From: Veillonella sp.
GTDB lineage: Bacteria; Bacillota; Negativicutes; Veillonellales; Veillonellaceae
DNA: 64,000 bases
Assembly: GCF_018364065.1 (NCBI RefSeq)
Contig: NZ_JAGZMO010000003.1
Coordinates: 300,969-364,968 of the forward strand
Reading direction: 5' to 3'
Positions 36,764-46,617 of the stretch are shown one piece after another. The notes beneath the pieces are model-generated. The model was not told where the DNA came from and made no database searches. It saw only the letters and a program-made list of their open reading frames with translations. Position 1 is the stretch's first letter, and every line of letters begins with the position of its first letter. Both the position numbers and the translations under genes were made by a program.

Positions 36764-37828
36764 GTGTCAGACCTAAGGAGTCGGGATTTTCCCATTTCAC
36801 TAGGTCGTTTACCTACGGGACCGCGCAACACGATCACGGATGTGAGCGGTGTGCAGGTCGGCCATTATACGCTTGATGAAGGCAATGTGCATACGGGTGC
36901 GACGGTAATTATGCCCGGCGTCGGAAATCCGTTTACGAATAAGTACACGGCCGCCGCGTATGTGCAAAATGGTTTTGGTAAAACTTGCGGCATATCACAA
37001 ATCGAAGAGTTAGGTTCGTTAGAAACACCGATTGCCCTGACGAATACATTGAATGTGGGCAAAGTTAGTGATGCACTCAATCAGTATATTCTTGCAATTT
37101 GTGAAGCGGACGGCACGGATGTGCGTTCCATTAATCCGGTGGTAGGCGAATGCAATGACAGCCGCCTTAATGACATCGGGAAACGCCCTATCGGCTACGA
37201 CGAGGTGAAGGCGGCCATTGACAGCAGTGGCACTACCTTTGACCAGGGAGACGTTGGGGCCGGGCGAAGTACTGTTTGCTTCGGATTTAAAGGGGGCATT
37301 GGTTCCGCATCGCGACAGATTGTGCTGGACGGGCAAACCTATACAGTAGGTGTGTTGGTACAGTCCAACTTCGGGGCGACAGAGGATTTCGTATTGAATG
37401 GTCAGCCTGTAGGGCGCTGGTGGATAGACCGGCGTGAAAATGAGGCGGCCATTTCAGAATGTGATCAAGGGTCTATTATGGTAGTTGTAGCCACTGATTT
37501 ACCCGTAAATAGTCGCCAGCTGCAGCGCATTATACGCCGTGCCGGTGTAGGGATTATGCGTACGGGCGCCTATGTGGGGCATGGAAGTGGCGAAGTGATG
37601 ATCGGATTTACGACGGTCAATCGCATACCACTGAAGGGTCCTGTGTTTCGAACGGAAACCGTCATTTGTGACAGCGAGTTAAATCCCGCGTTTTTAGCAG
37701 TTGCTGAAGCAACGTATGAGGCAATTTTGAATTCCATGATAGCTGCGAAGGCGGCTAAAAGTGAATCCGGGGAGGTCTATGAAAGCTTGGCACATGTACT
37801 TAAACTGTACAATGAACAGGCTACATAG
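36764..37828 (+). CDS. P1/S58-family peptidase (DmpA-like aminopeptidase)
   Basis: N-terminal nucleophile hydrolase of the DmpA (L-aminopeptidase D-esterase) family, about 354 residues. ITDVSGVQVGHYTLDEG and GATVIMPG at the N-terminus and NTLNVGKVSDAL are conserved family segments. The autocleavage Gly-Ser pair is probably in VGHGSGEVMIGFTT, the Ser becoming the N-terminal nucleophile of the beta chain. GTG 36764 was preferred as start because GAAGGGGG lies just before it; ATG 36731 has no ribosome binding site. It heads the peptide-use region and precedes the Dpp-type transporter, so it probably acts on imported or cell-surface peptides. Confidence 0.88.
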   Translation: MSDLRSRDFPISLGRLPTGPRNTITDVSGVQVGHYTLDEGNVHTGATVIMPGVGNPFTNKYTAAAYVQNGFGKTCGISQIEELGSLETPIALTNTLNVGKVSDALNQYILAICEADGTDVRSINPVVGECNDSRLNDIGKRPIGYDEVKAAIDSSGTTFDQGDVGAGRSTVCFGFKGGIGSASRQIVLDGQTYTVGVLVQSNFGATEDFVLNGQPVGRWWIDRRENEAAISECDQGSIMVVVATDLPVNSRQLQRIIRRAGVGIMRTGAYVGHGSGEVMIGFTTVNRIPLKGPVFRTETVICDSELNPAFLAVAEATYEAILNSMIAAKAAKSESGEVYESLAHVLKLYNEQAT

Positions 37829-37906
37829 AAGTGAGTAAGCCCAATAGAGTGGTATGAGGCTATGAGGCTCTTCTTGGAACGTGTGGTGAAAGGATGGAGG
37901 GAAGGT

Positions 37907-39541
37907 ATGAGAAAGTTTAAATGGATGAGCTTGTGCAGCCTTGTGTTGGCCGCATCGATTTTCTTTGCAGGATGTGGTGGCAGTGATTCCAACTCAGCAG
38001 AAGTTTCAATTCCGGAAGGTAAATCCATATCGCAGACTAAAGATGTGGTGGCGGCCATTCCGGTTGATATTACAACATTGGATCCAATGGATACAAGCGA
38101 TACATTATCCGGCGGTATTCAACGTATGATGATGGACGGCTTGTACAGCTTTACTGATGATATGAAATTAAAACCTATGTTAGCTACAGGTTACACAGCA
38201 AATGCTGATGCTACTGAATTTACATTTACTTTGCGTAAAGGTGTAAAATTTACAGACGGCACTGACTGGAACGCTGATGCGGCGATTGCTAACGTAAACA
38301 AATGGACCGATAAAACATTAGGCTTAAAACGTACTAACTTCGTGTCCGGCATTATTAACCATGTAGAAAAAATCGACGACTACACCATTAAATTCGTGTT
38401 GAACAAACCGTTTGGTGCCTTCGTAAATAACATGGCCCATCCCGCTATGGTTATGATGAGTCCTAAACAATTAGCACAAGGCGTTGATGTAACAGCAAAA
38501 CAACCTGTAGGTACCGGCCAATACAAATTTGTTGAATGGGTACCTGGCGACCATGTTACCATCGCTTTGAATAAAGATTGGTGGGGTTATAACAAAGAAG
38601 CGTCCGGCGGAGAAACTATTGTAGCTCCTGACGCAGGCTTCAAATCCATTACTTTCAAACCTGTTATCGAAAGTGCCAGCCGTGTAGCTATGCTTCAATC
38701 CGGCGATGCTCAGATGGTATTCGACGTACCGACTGAAAGTTTCGATATGTTATCTAAAGAGCCTAACATTAAGGCAACTCAAATCAACAGTATTATCGTT
38801 CGTTACTTATTCCTTAATACACAAAAACCTGCCCTTAGCGATATTCGCGTTCGTCAGGCTATCAGCATGGCAATTGACAAACAGGCATTCGTTAACGTAG
38901 TACGCAATGGTTTAGGTTCCGTGGCCACTTCTATCATCGGTCCGGATGTACAGTTCTACAAAGGCAATGAACCATTACCTTACGATGTAGCTAAAGCAAA
39001 AGCATTATTGAAAGAAGCGGGCTATGAAAATGGCTTAACTCTTAAATTGTTAATTTTTAATACTACTTCTTCTCAGAAACAGGCTGAATTCTACAAACAG
39101 CAATTGGCTGCAGCAGGTATTAACGTAGAAATCGTTTCCATGGAAAGTGCTATCGTAAACCAGAAGGTACAGGGATTCCGCGGCGAAGGTAAAGATGCTG
39201 AATATGATTTATACATCGCAGGTTGGTCACCATCCACCGGTGATGCAGACTGGGGTATTCGTCCAATGTTGGCATCCGAAATGATTCCACCATTAGGATA
39301 TAACTTGTCTTACTATCAGAACCCTGAAATGGACGGCTACATTAATGCAGCGTTAACAACTGCCGATGAAGCAAAACGTAAAGAAGCTTACGCAAAAGCG
39401 CAAGACTTGTTCTGGAAAGACATCCCTATGGTTGCTGTAGCAAATGAACCGGCTACATGGGCTACTAACAATAAGATTACCGGCGTTCGTTTATTCCCTG
39501 ATAACGGAATTAACTTGTCGAAAGCCCGTATGGCTGAATAG
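37907..39541 (+). CDS. Peptide-type ABC transporter substrate-binding lipoprotein
   Basis: Solute-binding protein family 5 (DppA/OppA type), 544 residues. The signal peptide ends in lipobox FFAGC, so it is a lipoprotein. TLRKGVKFTDGTDWNADAAIAN is the family's conserved DG-x-x-(F/W)NA-x-D motif. The start at 37907 was chosen for GGAGGGAAGG and the lysine-arginine N-terminus. It leads an operon with two permeases and two ATPases and has a near-identical paralogue at 46618-48252. The substrate is inferred to be oligopeptides from neighbouring peptidases; glutathione or nickel types cannot be excluded. Confidence 0.92.
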   Translation: MRKFKWMSLCSLVLAASIFFAGCGGSDSNSAEVSIPEGKSISQTKDVVAAIPVDITTLDPMDTSDTLSGGIQRMMMDGLYSFTDDMKLKPMLATGYTANADATEFTFTLRKGVKFTDGTDWNADAAIANVNKWTDKTLGLKRTNFVSGIINHVEKIDDYTIKFVLNKPFGAFVNNMAHPAMVMMSPKQLAQGVDVTAKQPVGTGQYKFVEWVPGDHVTIALNKDWWGYNKEASGGETIVAPDAGFKSITFKPVIESASRVAMLQSGDAQMVFDVPTESFDMLSKEPNIKATQINSIIVRYLFLNTQKPALSDIRVRQAISMAIDKQAFVNVVRNGLGSVATSIIGPDVQFYKGNEPLPYDVAKAKALLKEAGYENGLTLKLLIFNTTSSQKQAEFYKQQLAAAGINVEIVSMESAIVNQKVQGFRGEGKDAEYDLYIAGWSPSTGDADWGIRPMLASEMIPPLGYNLSYYQNPEMDGYINAALTTADEAKRKEAYAKAQDLFWKDIPMVAVANEPATWATNNKITGVRLFPDNGINLSKARMAE

Positions 39542-39675
39542 TTATTCTATCGCAGATGACTCGCTTTTCAGCACGGATGAATAATCCTTCTAGGAAATAT
39601 GCATAATCTTTCTAGGATGGATGAATAATCATCTAGAATGGATGATTATAGTTTGGTAAAATATAAATAGAGTGG

Positions 39676-39698
39676 GGCCACCAGTCAGTCTGGTGGTC
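39676..39698 (+). promoter_or_regulatory. Intercistronic hairpin between binding protein and permease genes
   Basis: GGCCACCAG pairs with CTGGTGGTC around loop TCAGT, without a T-run. Such hairpins often protect the binding-protein mRNA end. Upstream, 39580-39660 holds degenerate repeats of ATAATC-TTCTAGGAT-like units. Confidence 0.65.
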
Positions 39699-39761
39699 TC
39701 ATCGTTTAAGAGAGAGGGTGCCCGAGGGGGCCCGGTGTTTTTTGGAAAGGAGAAGGTCTTT

Positions 39762-40682
39762 ATGCTTAAGTATACGTCACGCCGTCTGATAGGCATGATA
39801 CTGACCTTATTTTTGGTAACGACCTGTGTATTTTTCTTCGTACGATTAATACCGGGTGATCCGGCGCGTCTTGTAGCCGGGGAACAGGCCACTGAGGAAG
39901 ATGTGTTGGCAGTACGTGCACAGTTAGGGCTTGATGAACCTGTTACTTCACAATATTTAAAATATATTACCGGCGTAATGCAAGGTGATTTGGGTACGTC
40001 TCTTCGTACAAAACGCCCTGTAACGGAGGAAGTTGGTTACCGTTACGGCAATACATTAAAACTTACATTCTTGAGTCTCGGTTGGGGCACAGTAGCCGGC
40101 GTGTTGCTCGGTGTTTGGTCCGGTCGTAACCGCGGCAAATGGCAGGACTACACCGGTATGGCCACGGCCGTATCAGGGATTTCCATGCCATCGTTCTGGA
40201 TGGGGTTCCTACTCATTTTACTGTTCGGCGTTAAATTGCGGTGGCTTCCGACCACGGGGGCATCGGGCTTCCAAAGCTACATTTTACCGGCTATCACGTT
40301 GGGCACCAGTATTGCGGCCATCATTGCCCGTTTTACCCGTTCCTCAATCGTGGAGACGTTGAAAGAAGACTACATTCGTACAGCCCGTGCGAAAGGTCTT
40401 AGTGAAAATGTAGTTGTATGGAAGCATGCGTTCAGAAACTCCATGTTATCCGTTGTAACCGTAGTCGGTTTGCAGTTCGGTTTCTTGCTGGGCGGCGCCG
40501 TTGTTGTGGAAGCGGTTTTCGCATTTCCGGGCTTAGGTTCGCTGTTGATTCAGTCTGTAAACTTCCGCGATTATCCGGCGATTCAGTCATTAATCTTGAT
40601 TTTCTCCGCTCAATTTATTGTTATCAATACATTGGTGGATATGTTATATGCTGCGTTAAATCCTGAAATTAAATTATCCTAA
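39762..40682 (+). CDS. Peptide-type ABC transporter permease (DppB-like)
   Basis: A 306-residue inner membrane permease with about six membrane helices. The N-terminus is typical of the family (RRLIGMILTLFLVTTCVFFF followed by RLIPGDPARL). The EAA loop is ARAKGLSENVVVWKHAFRNS. The start was placed at 39762 because GGAAAGGAGAAGG precedes it; the upstream extension encodes the intercistronic hairpin. Confidence 0.92.
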   Translation: MLKYTSRRLIGMILTLFLVTTCVFFFVRLIPGDPARLVAGEQATEEDVLAVRAQLGLDEPVTSQYLKYITGVMQGDLGTSLRTKRPVTEEVGYRYGNTLKLTFLSLGWGTVAGVLLGVWSGRNRGKWQDYTGMATAVSGISMPSFWMGFLLILLFGVKLRWLPTTGASGFQSYILPAITLGTSIAAIIARFTRSSIVETLKEDYIRTARAKGLSENVVVWKHAFRNSMLSVVTVVGLQFGFLLGGAVVVEAVFAFPGLGSLLIQSVNFRDYPAIQSLILIFSAQFIVINTLVDMLYAALNPEIKLS

Positions 40683-40694
40683 GGAGGGTTCCTA

Positions 40695-41603
40695 ATGAGC
40701 GAAAAACTACAAACAGTTCAACCGGGGGACCCGGGGATGGATTTAGCGATCCATGATGAAATTAAAAGTCCTGTGAAAGTAATGACGCAGCGATTTTTAA
40801 AACAGCGCAACTCTGTTATTGCGTTGTGCTTTATCTTGTTCTTAGTTGTTATTGCCTTCATCGGACCGGCCATTGTGCCTTACGATGTGAATGAATTCGA
40901 CTACAGTGCCATTCTTCAGGGGCCGAGTGCGAAGCATTTCTTCGGTACCGATGAATTCGGCCGTGACTTGTTCTCCCGTATCATTTTAGGTACGCCGATT
41001 TCCTTGGCCGTAGGCTTATCTGCCGTTACTATCGGTGCCGTTACAGGTACAGTTCTCGGCTTGGTGAGCGGTTACTATCGCGGCTGGATTGACGGCGTTA
41101 TCATGCGTATTTGCGATACATTGTTCGCCTTCCCTGGTATTATCTTGGCTATCGCCATCGTGGCAATCTTAGGGAGCGGCCTTTACAACGTAGTTATCGC
41201 CGTTGCCGTATTCTCCACGCCAACCTTCGCGCGTATCGTGCGCAGTCGGACTATGGCGATTAAAGAGTCCGTTTTCGTAAAAGCGGCCATCAACTTAGGA
41301 GCGTCGGATGCGCGTATTCTATTCAAACACATTTTACCGGGTGCAATTCCTGATATTATCGTTCAATATACTATGTCCATCGGTACATCTATTTTGACAG
41401 CGTCCAGCTTGAGCTTCCTCGGCATGGGGGCGCAACCGCCAACTCCGGAATGGGGCTTGCTCTTGTCTAACGGCCGTCAGTATATTGCGACGAATATGTA
41501 CACGACTATATTCCCGGGCCTGGCCATCTTCTTTACAGTGCTCAGCTTTAATACATTGGGCGACGGTTTGCGCGATGCGCTTGACCCTAAGATGACAGAA
41601 TAG
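40695..41603 (+). CDS. Peptide-type ABC transporter permease (DppC-like)
   Basis: A 302-residue permease with the N-terminal cytoplasmic region and about six helices of the DppC/OppC type. HFFGTDEFGRDLFSRII is the hallmark periplasmic segment, and the EAA loop KAAINLGASDARILFKHILP contacts the ATPases. It starts 12 bases after the DppB-like gene with AAGGAGGGTT. Confidence 0.93.
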   Translation: MSEKLQTVQPGDPGMDLAIHDEIKSPVKVMTQRFLKQRNSVIALCFILFLVVIAFIGPAIVPYDVNEFDYSAILQGPSAKHFFGTDEFGRDLFSRIILGTPISLAVGLSAVTIGAVTGTVLGLVSGYYRGWIDGVIMRICDTLFAFPGIILAIAIVAILGSGLYNVVIAVAVFSTPTFARIVRSRTMAIKESVFVKAAINLGASDARILFKHILPGAIPDIIVQYTMSIGTSILTASSLSFLGMGAQPPTPEWGLLLSNGRQYIATNMYTTIFPGLAIFFTVLSFNTLGDGLRDALDPKMTE

Positions 41604-41615
41604 GAGGGATGCAGA

Positions 41616-42635
41616 ATGAGTGAAAAGAAAATGATTTTAGAAGTAAAACATCTGCATACTAACTTCTATACTGACGATGTAGTGGTTAAGGCAGTAGATG
41701 ACGTGTCCTTGGAGCTTCAGGAAGGGACGACGCTCGGCATTGTAGGTGAATCGGGGAGTGGCAAAAGCGTAACCGCCCTTTCCATCATGAGTCTTCTCAT
41801 GGGCACGAAGGGCAAGGTTGTGGACGGCGAAATCCTTCTCGATGGAGATGATGTGCTTCATATTTCAGAAGAGAAAAAACGAGATCTTCGCGGCGGCCGC
41901 ATTTCCATGATTTTCCAGGAACCTATGACCAGCTTGAACCCCGTAATGACCATTGGCGATCAGTTGTTGGAATGTATTAATGCCCACAAAGATATGCCGA
42001 AGTCCGAGGCTTATGAAAAAGCGAAAAATATGCTGGAGCTCACAGGGATTCCTCGCGTCGAAAAAATGATGAAGGAATATCCGTTCCAGTTGTCCGGCGG
42101 TCAGCGTCAGCGTGTTATGATTGCCATGGCACTGATTACAGAACCGGAAGTGCTCATTGCGGACGAACCGACTACAGCGCTGGACGTTACGATTCAGGCG
42201 CAGATTCTCGACTTGATGAATCGTTTAAAAGAACAAATCGGTACGTCTACATTGTTTATTACTCATGACTTGGGCGTAGTGGCTGAAATTTGCGACTATG
42301 TAGCCGTTATGTACTGCGGCCGTGTCGTAGAAAAAGCGGATGTATATTCTTTGTTTGGCAATACGGCCCATCCATATACGCAGGGGCTGTTGTCCTCCAT
42401 TCCTAAGTTAGGCGAAGAAGTGGATGCGTTAACTGTAATTCCGGGCAATGTGCCAAACCCTCGCAATATGCCGAAAGGTTGTAAATTTGCACCGCGCTGC
42501 TCGAAAGCGTTCGGCCGTTGTTTTGAAGAAGAACCGGGATTTTTTGAAGTGGGCAAAGGCCATGTAAGCCGCTGCTGGCTCCATGATCCGCAGGCCGTGG
42601 CTGAAAGAGACGCACAACAAGGAGGTGAGGCTTGA
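41616..42635 (+). CDS. Peptide-type ABC transporter ATPase (DppD-like)
   Basis: A 339-residue ABC ATPase. Walker A is GESGSGKS, the Q-loop FQEPMTSLNP, the signature LSGGQRQR, Walker B LIADEPTTALD and the H-loop ITHD. The C-terminal extension has the oligopeptide-transporter motif with conserved Cys residues (GCKFAPRC, then GRCFEEEP), which in related proteins binds an iron-sulfur cluster. Its last four bases overlap the next ATPase gene. Confidence 0.94.
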   Translation: MSEKKMILEVKHLHTNFYTDDVVVKAVDDVSLELQEGTTLGIVGESGSGKSVTALSIMSLLMGTKGKVVDGEILLDGDDVLHISEEKKRDLRGGRISMIFQEPMTSLNPVMTIGDQLLECINAHKDMPKSEAYEKAKNMLELTGIPRVEKMMKEYPFQLSGGQRQRVMIAMALITEPEVLIADEPTTALDVTIQAQILDLMNRLKEQIGTSTLFITHDLGVVAEICDYVAVMYCGRVVEKADVYSLFGNTAHPYTQGLLSSIPKLGEEVDALTVIPGNVPNPRNMPKGCKFAPRCSKAFGRCFEEEPGFFEVGKGHVSRCWLHDPQAVAERDAQQGGEA

Positions 42636-43623
42636 TGGAAAAAGAAAATATTTTAGAAGTGCATGATTTAAAAGTATATTATCCTACAAGCAGTGACACT
42701 CTCTTTGGTAAGGGCGGTTTCGTAAAAGCGGTTGACGGCGTTACCTTTGAAATTCGTAAAAATGAAGTGTTCGGTATCGTAGGTGAATCGGGCTGTGGTA
42801 AGTCTACATTAGGTAAAGCGCTTTGCCGATTGGAAGATATTACTGACGGCCGTGTTGAATTGGACGGCCAGGATATTTCAAAATTCACTCGCAAGGAAAT
42901 GCGTCCTGTGCGCAAATCCATTCAGATGATTTTCCAGGATCCTTATGCATCCTTGAATCCACGCATGAGTGTATTCGACATTATTGCGGAACCGATTCGG
43001 ATTCACAACTTGGCGAAAAACGATAAAGAATTGGAAGATAAGGTTGTAGACTTGCTCCGTCGCGTTGGTCTCGACGCGTACCATGCGAACCGTTATCCTC
43101 ATGAATTCTCCGGCGGTCAGCGTCAGCGTATCGGCATCGCCCGTGCACTGGCGGTAGAACCGAAGCTGATCATTGCGGACGAACCGGTATCAGCGCTGGA
43201 CGTATCCATTCAGGCGCAAGTACTGAACTTGATGAACAAGCTGAAAAAGACTTAAATCTTACCTATATTTTTATCGCCCATGACTTGAGCGTAGTGGAAC
43301 ATATTAGTGACCGTATCGGCGTTATGTATTTGGGCAACTTCGTAGAAGCGGGGGATAAGAAAAAGATTTACGCCAATCCGCTTCATCCGTACACGCAGGC
43401 GCTCTTATCGGCTGTACCGATTGCAGACCCGAAAGTGCGTCGGGAACGCGTTATTTTGGAAGGTTCCATTCCGTCGGCAACTAATCCGCCGAGCGGCTGT
43501 AAATTCCATACGCGCTGTCCAAAACGGATGCCGATTTGTGAAACCGAAGTACCTCAACGGTACGAACCGACTAAAGATCATTATGTATATTGTCATTTAT
43601 ATGACGATAAAATTAAAGAATAA
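42632..43623 (+). pseudogene. Peptide-type ABC transporter ATPase (DppF-like), frameshifted
   Basis: The first frame (42632-43255) has Walker A GESGCGKS, Q-loop FQDPYASLNP, signature FSGGQRQR and Walker B IIADEPVSALD, but stops at KKT. The continuation DLNLTYIFIAHDLSVVEHI, including the H-loop His, is in another frame and runs to 43623 with the C-terminal Cys motif (GCKFHTRC). Adding one base in the AAAAAG tract near 43245-43250 restores one protein of about 330 residues. As written, the N-terminal fragment lacks the H-loop and would not hydrolyse ATP normally, so the transporter would depend on a correction or on another ATPase. Confidence 0.88.
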
Positions 43624-43742
43624 TCAAAGGATTAATCAAAGAATTAGTCAAAGAACGATTAACAATGATCGAATAGAAGTCAAAGCGTAATTAAAAAATA
43701 ATTAACTGTCTGTCCATAATTGAATATGTACAGGACTTAGAT

Positions 43743-43775
43743 AAGCCCTTGAGAAAGTCTCAAGGGCTACTCTGT
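43743..43775 (+). terminator. Terminator-like hairpin after transporter operon
   Basis: AGCCCTTGAGA/TCTCAAGGGCT, a perfect 11-bp stem, with a weak T-rich tail. Before it, 43622-43680 holds repeats of AAAG(A)ATTA(A/G)TC. Confidence 0.65.
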
Positions 43776-43903
43776 TATTTGCAGTTATTTCGCTTGTTGT
43801 TGCGGTGATTTTACTTATTGCATTGCGGTGCTTATGCTTACAGCTACTTAAGTGATTTCACCAGTTGTATTTATGTTATTTCGCTCGTTTAGGGGTGATG
43901 TGT

Positions 43904-44728
43904 ATGAAATTATTTATCAGTGCTGATATTGAAGGTTGCGCAGGCTGGGCGTTTCGCGAGGAGGGTCATGTAGGGGAGCCTTCCTATGAATATATGCGTC
44001 AGCAGATGACGCGGGAAGTGTTGGCGGCCTGTGAGGCGGCGCATGCGCACGGTGCTACGGAGATTGTGGTAAAAGACGGTCACGGGGCGGCCAATAATAT
44101 TGATCCGTTGGCTTTGCCCGGCTATGTAACGTTGATTCGGGGGAAGAGCGGTCATCCGTACAATATGATGTATGGTTTGGACAGCACTTTTGACGGCGTG
44201 GCTTATATCGGTTACCATGCTGGCGCCGGTGACGTGCATTTTAACGGCAGTCATACGTCAACGGGAAACAGCCTGTATATTCGGCTTAACGGAAAAGCGA
44301 TGAGTGAATATATGTTAAATACGTACACAGCTCTTTCCATGGGCGTGGTGCCTCTATTTATCTCCGGTGATGCGGCCATTTGTAAACAGGCGGAAAAGCT
44401 GGTGCCTCATGTGGTGACCAACGTGACGAAGGACGGCGTAGGCGGCGCTACCTTCTGTAAATCTGTGGACACGGTAATGGATGGTATTCGTAGCGGCATA
44501 GGCGAAGCATTGAAGCGATGGGACGATGCACAAAAGAGCAAGAAACCGCTTAACCGCAGCGTTACGTTGCCCAATGAGTTTATTTATGAAGTGACTTTTA
44601 AGGACTGGCACCAGGCCTATAAAATGTCGTTTTACCCACGGATGGAACAGGTAAATGATTTTACCATTCGCCTCATCAGCAATTCGTGGCTAGACATCGT
44701 GACGGCCCATAGTTTTGTGGTATATTAA
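43904..44728 (+). CDS. M55-family D-aminopeptidase
   Basis: Zinc metallopeptidase of the M55 (B. subtilis DppA) family, about 274 residues. The metal-binding start is KLFISADIEGCAGW (Asp-x-Glu). VKDGHGAANNIDP and YIGYHAGAG supply further ligands, and HTSTGNSLYIRLNG is conserved. It probably releases N-terminal D-residues, for example from peptidoglycan peptides. ATG 43904 has AGGGGTG six bases upstream. The position behind a Dpp-type transporter mirrors the Bacillus dpp locus. Confidence 0.88.
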   Translation: MKLFISADIEGCAGWAFREEGHVGEPSYEYMRQQMTREVLAACEAAHAHGATEIVVKDGHGAANNIDPLALPGYVTLIRGKSGHPYNMMYGLDSTFDGVAYIGYHAGAGDVHFNGSHTSTGNSLYIRLNGKAMSEYMLNTYTALSMGVVPLFISGDAAICKQAEKLVPHVVTNVTKDGVGGATFCKSVDTVMDGIRSGIGEALKRWDDAQKSKKPLNRSVTLPNEFIYEVTFKDWHQAYKMSFYPRMEQVNDFTIRLISNSWLDIVTAHSFVVY

Positions 44729-44825
44729 GCAAGATTTTCGGCTTTGAAAAGACATAAATATGAGGAATTAAGCAGATACATATGTGCAATTAAGCAGATG
44801 AATATGAGAGAGTAAGGAGATTGTT

Positions 44826-45920
44826 ATGAACGTAGAATTGATTCGTGAATTAAGCAATGCTTTTGGCCCCAGCGGTTTTGAAGAAGACGTGGTGAAGGTG
44901 GTAGCAAAGCACAGCAAAAGCTATGCTATCGCGCATGACGCCATGTTTAATACGTACATTAGAAAACCCGGCAATGAAGGTCATGGTGTAATCGTACAGT
45001 TAGATGCTCATTTGGACGAATGTGGCTTCATGGTGCAGGCTATCAATGATGACGGTACCTTATCTGTCATTACCTTGGGAGGTTTCCATCCGACTAATTT
45101 GCCGGCTCACACTGTGCTGGTGCGCACCCGCTCCGGACAGGTTCATCGCGGCATTATTGCAGCTAAGCCGGTGCATTTTATGACTGAAGAAGAACGGGCT
45201 TCGCAGAAGATTGCCATTGAAACGTTGAAAGTGGATGTGGGAACTACCTCTCGTGAAGAAACGGAACAGGTATTAGGCATTTCCTTAGGCGATCCGATGG
45301 TGCCTGATGTGACATTTGATTATAACGAAGCGACCGGCGTTTGCTTCGGCAAGGCCTTCGATAATCGTGCAGGTTGTGCGTGCATCATTGATACAATGGA
45401 TAAAGTGTTTGCAGACGGCGTAGAAGCGGCTCCGGTAACTGTTGTCGGGGCCTTCGCGTCTCAAGAAGAAGTGGGCATGCGCGGTGCTACGGTAACCGCT
45501 CAGGTTGTAAAACCGGATTTGGCCATTGTCTTTGAAGGATCTCCGTCCGATGATTTCTTCATTGGCGTTACACAGGCACAGGGCCGAATGAAGAGCGGCG
45601 CTCAAATCCGCTTATGCGATAAGAGCTATATTTCCAATGTGGCATTTATTGAAGTGGCCGAAAAAATTGCTAAAGAATTAAATATTCCGTTCCAGGAAAC
45701 AGTACGCCGTGGCGGCAGCACCAATGCGGGTGTTATCAGCTTGACCGGCAAGGCCGTACCTTGTCTCGTAATCGGCGTTCCATCCCGTTACGTTCATTCC
45801 CATTATAACTTCTGCGCTCTCAGTGATTTGGAAGCGGCCTCCGACCTGGCGGCGGCAGTTATTAAACGCTTAACGCCGGACACCATCCGTCACATCATGC
45901 GCCAGGATGTATTGGGATAA
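44826..45920 (+). CDS. M42-family metallopeptidase
   Basis: Cytosolic aminopeptidase of the M42 family (glutamyl/deblocking aminopeptidase type), 364 residues. The N-terminus LIRELSNAFGPSGFEEDVV is typical. Metal ligands are in VQLDAHLDECGFMV, KAFDNRAGCACIID, ASQEEVGMRGA (catalytic Glu pair) and the C-terminal SRYVHSHYN. An AAGGAGATTGTT ribosome binding site precedes the ATG. The spacer before it (44735-44815) carries two imperfect copies of AATTAAGCAGAT. Confidence 0.92.
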   Translation: MNVELIRELSNAFGPSGFEEDVVKVVAKHSKSYAIAHDAMFNTYIRKPGNEGHGVIVQLDAHLDECGFMVQAINDDGTLSVITLGGFHPTNLPAHTVLVRTRSGQVHRGIIAAKPVHFMTEEERASQKIAIETLKVDVGTTSREETEQVLGISLGDPMVPDVTFDYNEATGVCFGKAFDNRAGCACIIDTMDKVFADGVEAAPVTVVGAFASQEEVGMRGATVTAQVVKPDLAIVFEGSPSDDFFIGVTQAQGRMKSGAQIRLCDKSYISNVAFIEVAEKIAKELNIPFQETVRRGGSTNAGVISLTGKAVPCLVIGVPSRYVHSHYNFCALSDLEAASDLAAAVIKRLTPDTIRHIMRQDVLG

Positions 45921-46047
45921 AAACGAAAAGATATAAACGAAAAGATATAAACGTAGAAGTGCAGAATCGCAGAAAAGCAGAAAAGCAGAAAGGCCTGAAT
46001 GCTTACATGATTAAAGGTACAAAGGGTTAAATGCTTTCAATTGTATA

Positions 46048-46109
46048 TAAAGACGTTCAATTCATCAGTGAGTTTTATAATATAAGCTCAATGAATTGAA
46101 CGTCTTTTT
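46048..46109 (+). terminator. Strong terminator after M42 peptidase gene
   Basis: AGACGTTCAATTCAT pairs with ATGAATTGAACGTCT, with internal GAG/CTC pairing, followed by TTTTT. The stretch 45925-46000 before it contains ATATAAACGAAAAG and AGCAGAAA direct repeats. From 46110 to 46617 I see no gene, only degenerate GCTTTATA repeats near 46440-46500. Confidence 0.88.
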
Positions 46110-46617
46110 ATATGAAAGAGTAGATGCGGCAAAGAAGTAGTTCTTAACCAACCAGCTTATGGCATATATCGTAAGCTATGTATCGATAAATAGAAAAAAA
46201 TCTATTTACTCTATAGGAAGTCCTGCGGAAAGAGCGTATAATAATATATATAGTGATACGCGTAAACGTCATGAAATTAAGTTCTAAATCTTTATGAAAA
46301 GAACTTGTAATTGTGAAGGTTATGTGGTAATTTATAAAGGAATCAAATTCTATTGATTTAGTAGGATTAAAGTTCGCATCGGTATAAGCCATGATAAAGT
46401 TTTTATATTTTGGAATAAGACTTAATACTGTATAACAAGGGCTTTATATTCTGTAATAAGCGCTTTATACGGTGCAACAAGAGGCTTTATACTCTATAGC
46501 AGTAGACTGTGATTCGATGTTTTAAGAACATTTTTTCAGAAAAGCATTTTTTCAAGGGAATATTATTTTTTTAGAAAATATTTTCAAGAACGCATTTTTC
46601 AGAAAAAGGAGAGAGGT

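Noticed and set aside
46144..46392. Minus-strand 82-codon ORF in the spacer before the second binding protein
   Set aside because: Aromatic and isoleucine-rich composition typical of AT-rich noncoding DNA, no ribosome binding site and no recognisable motif.
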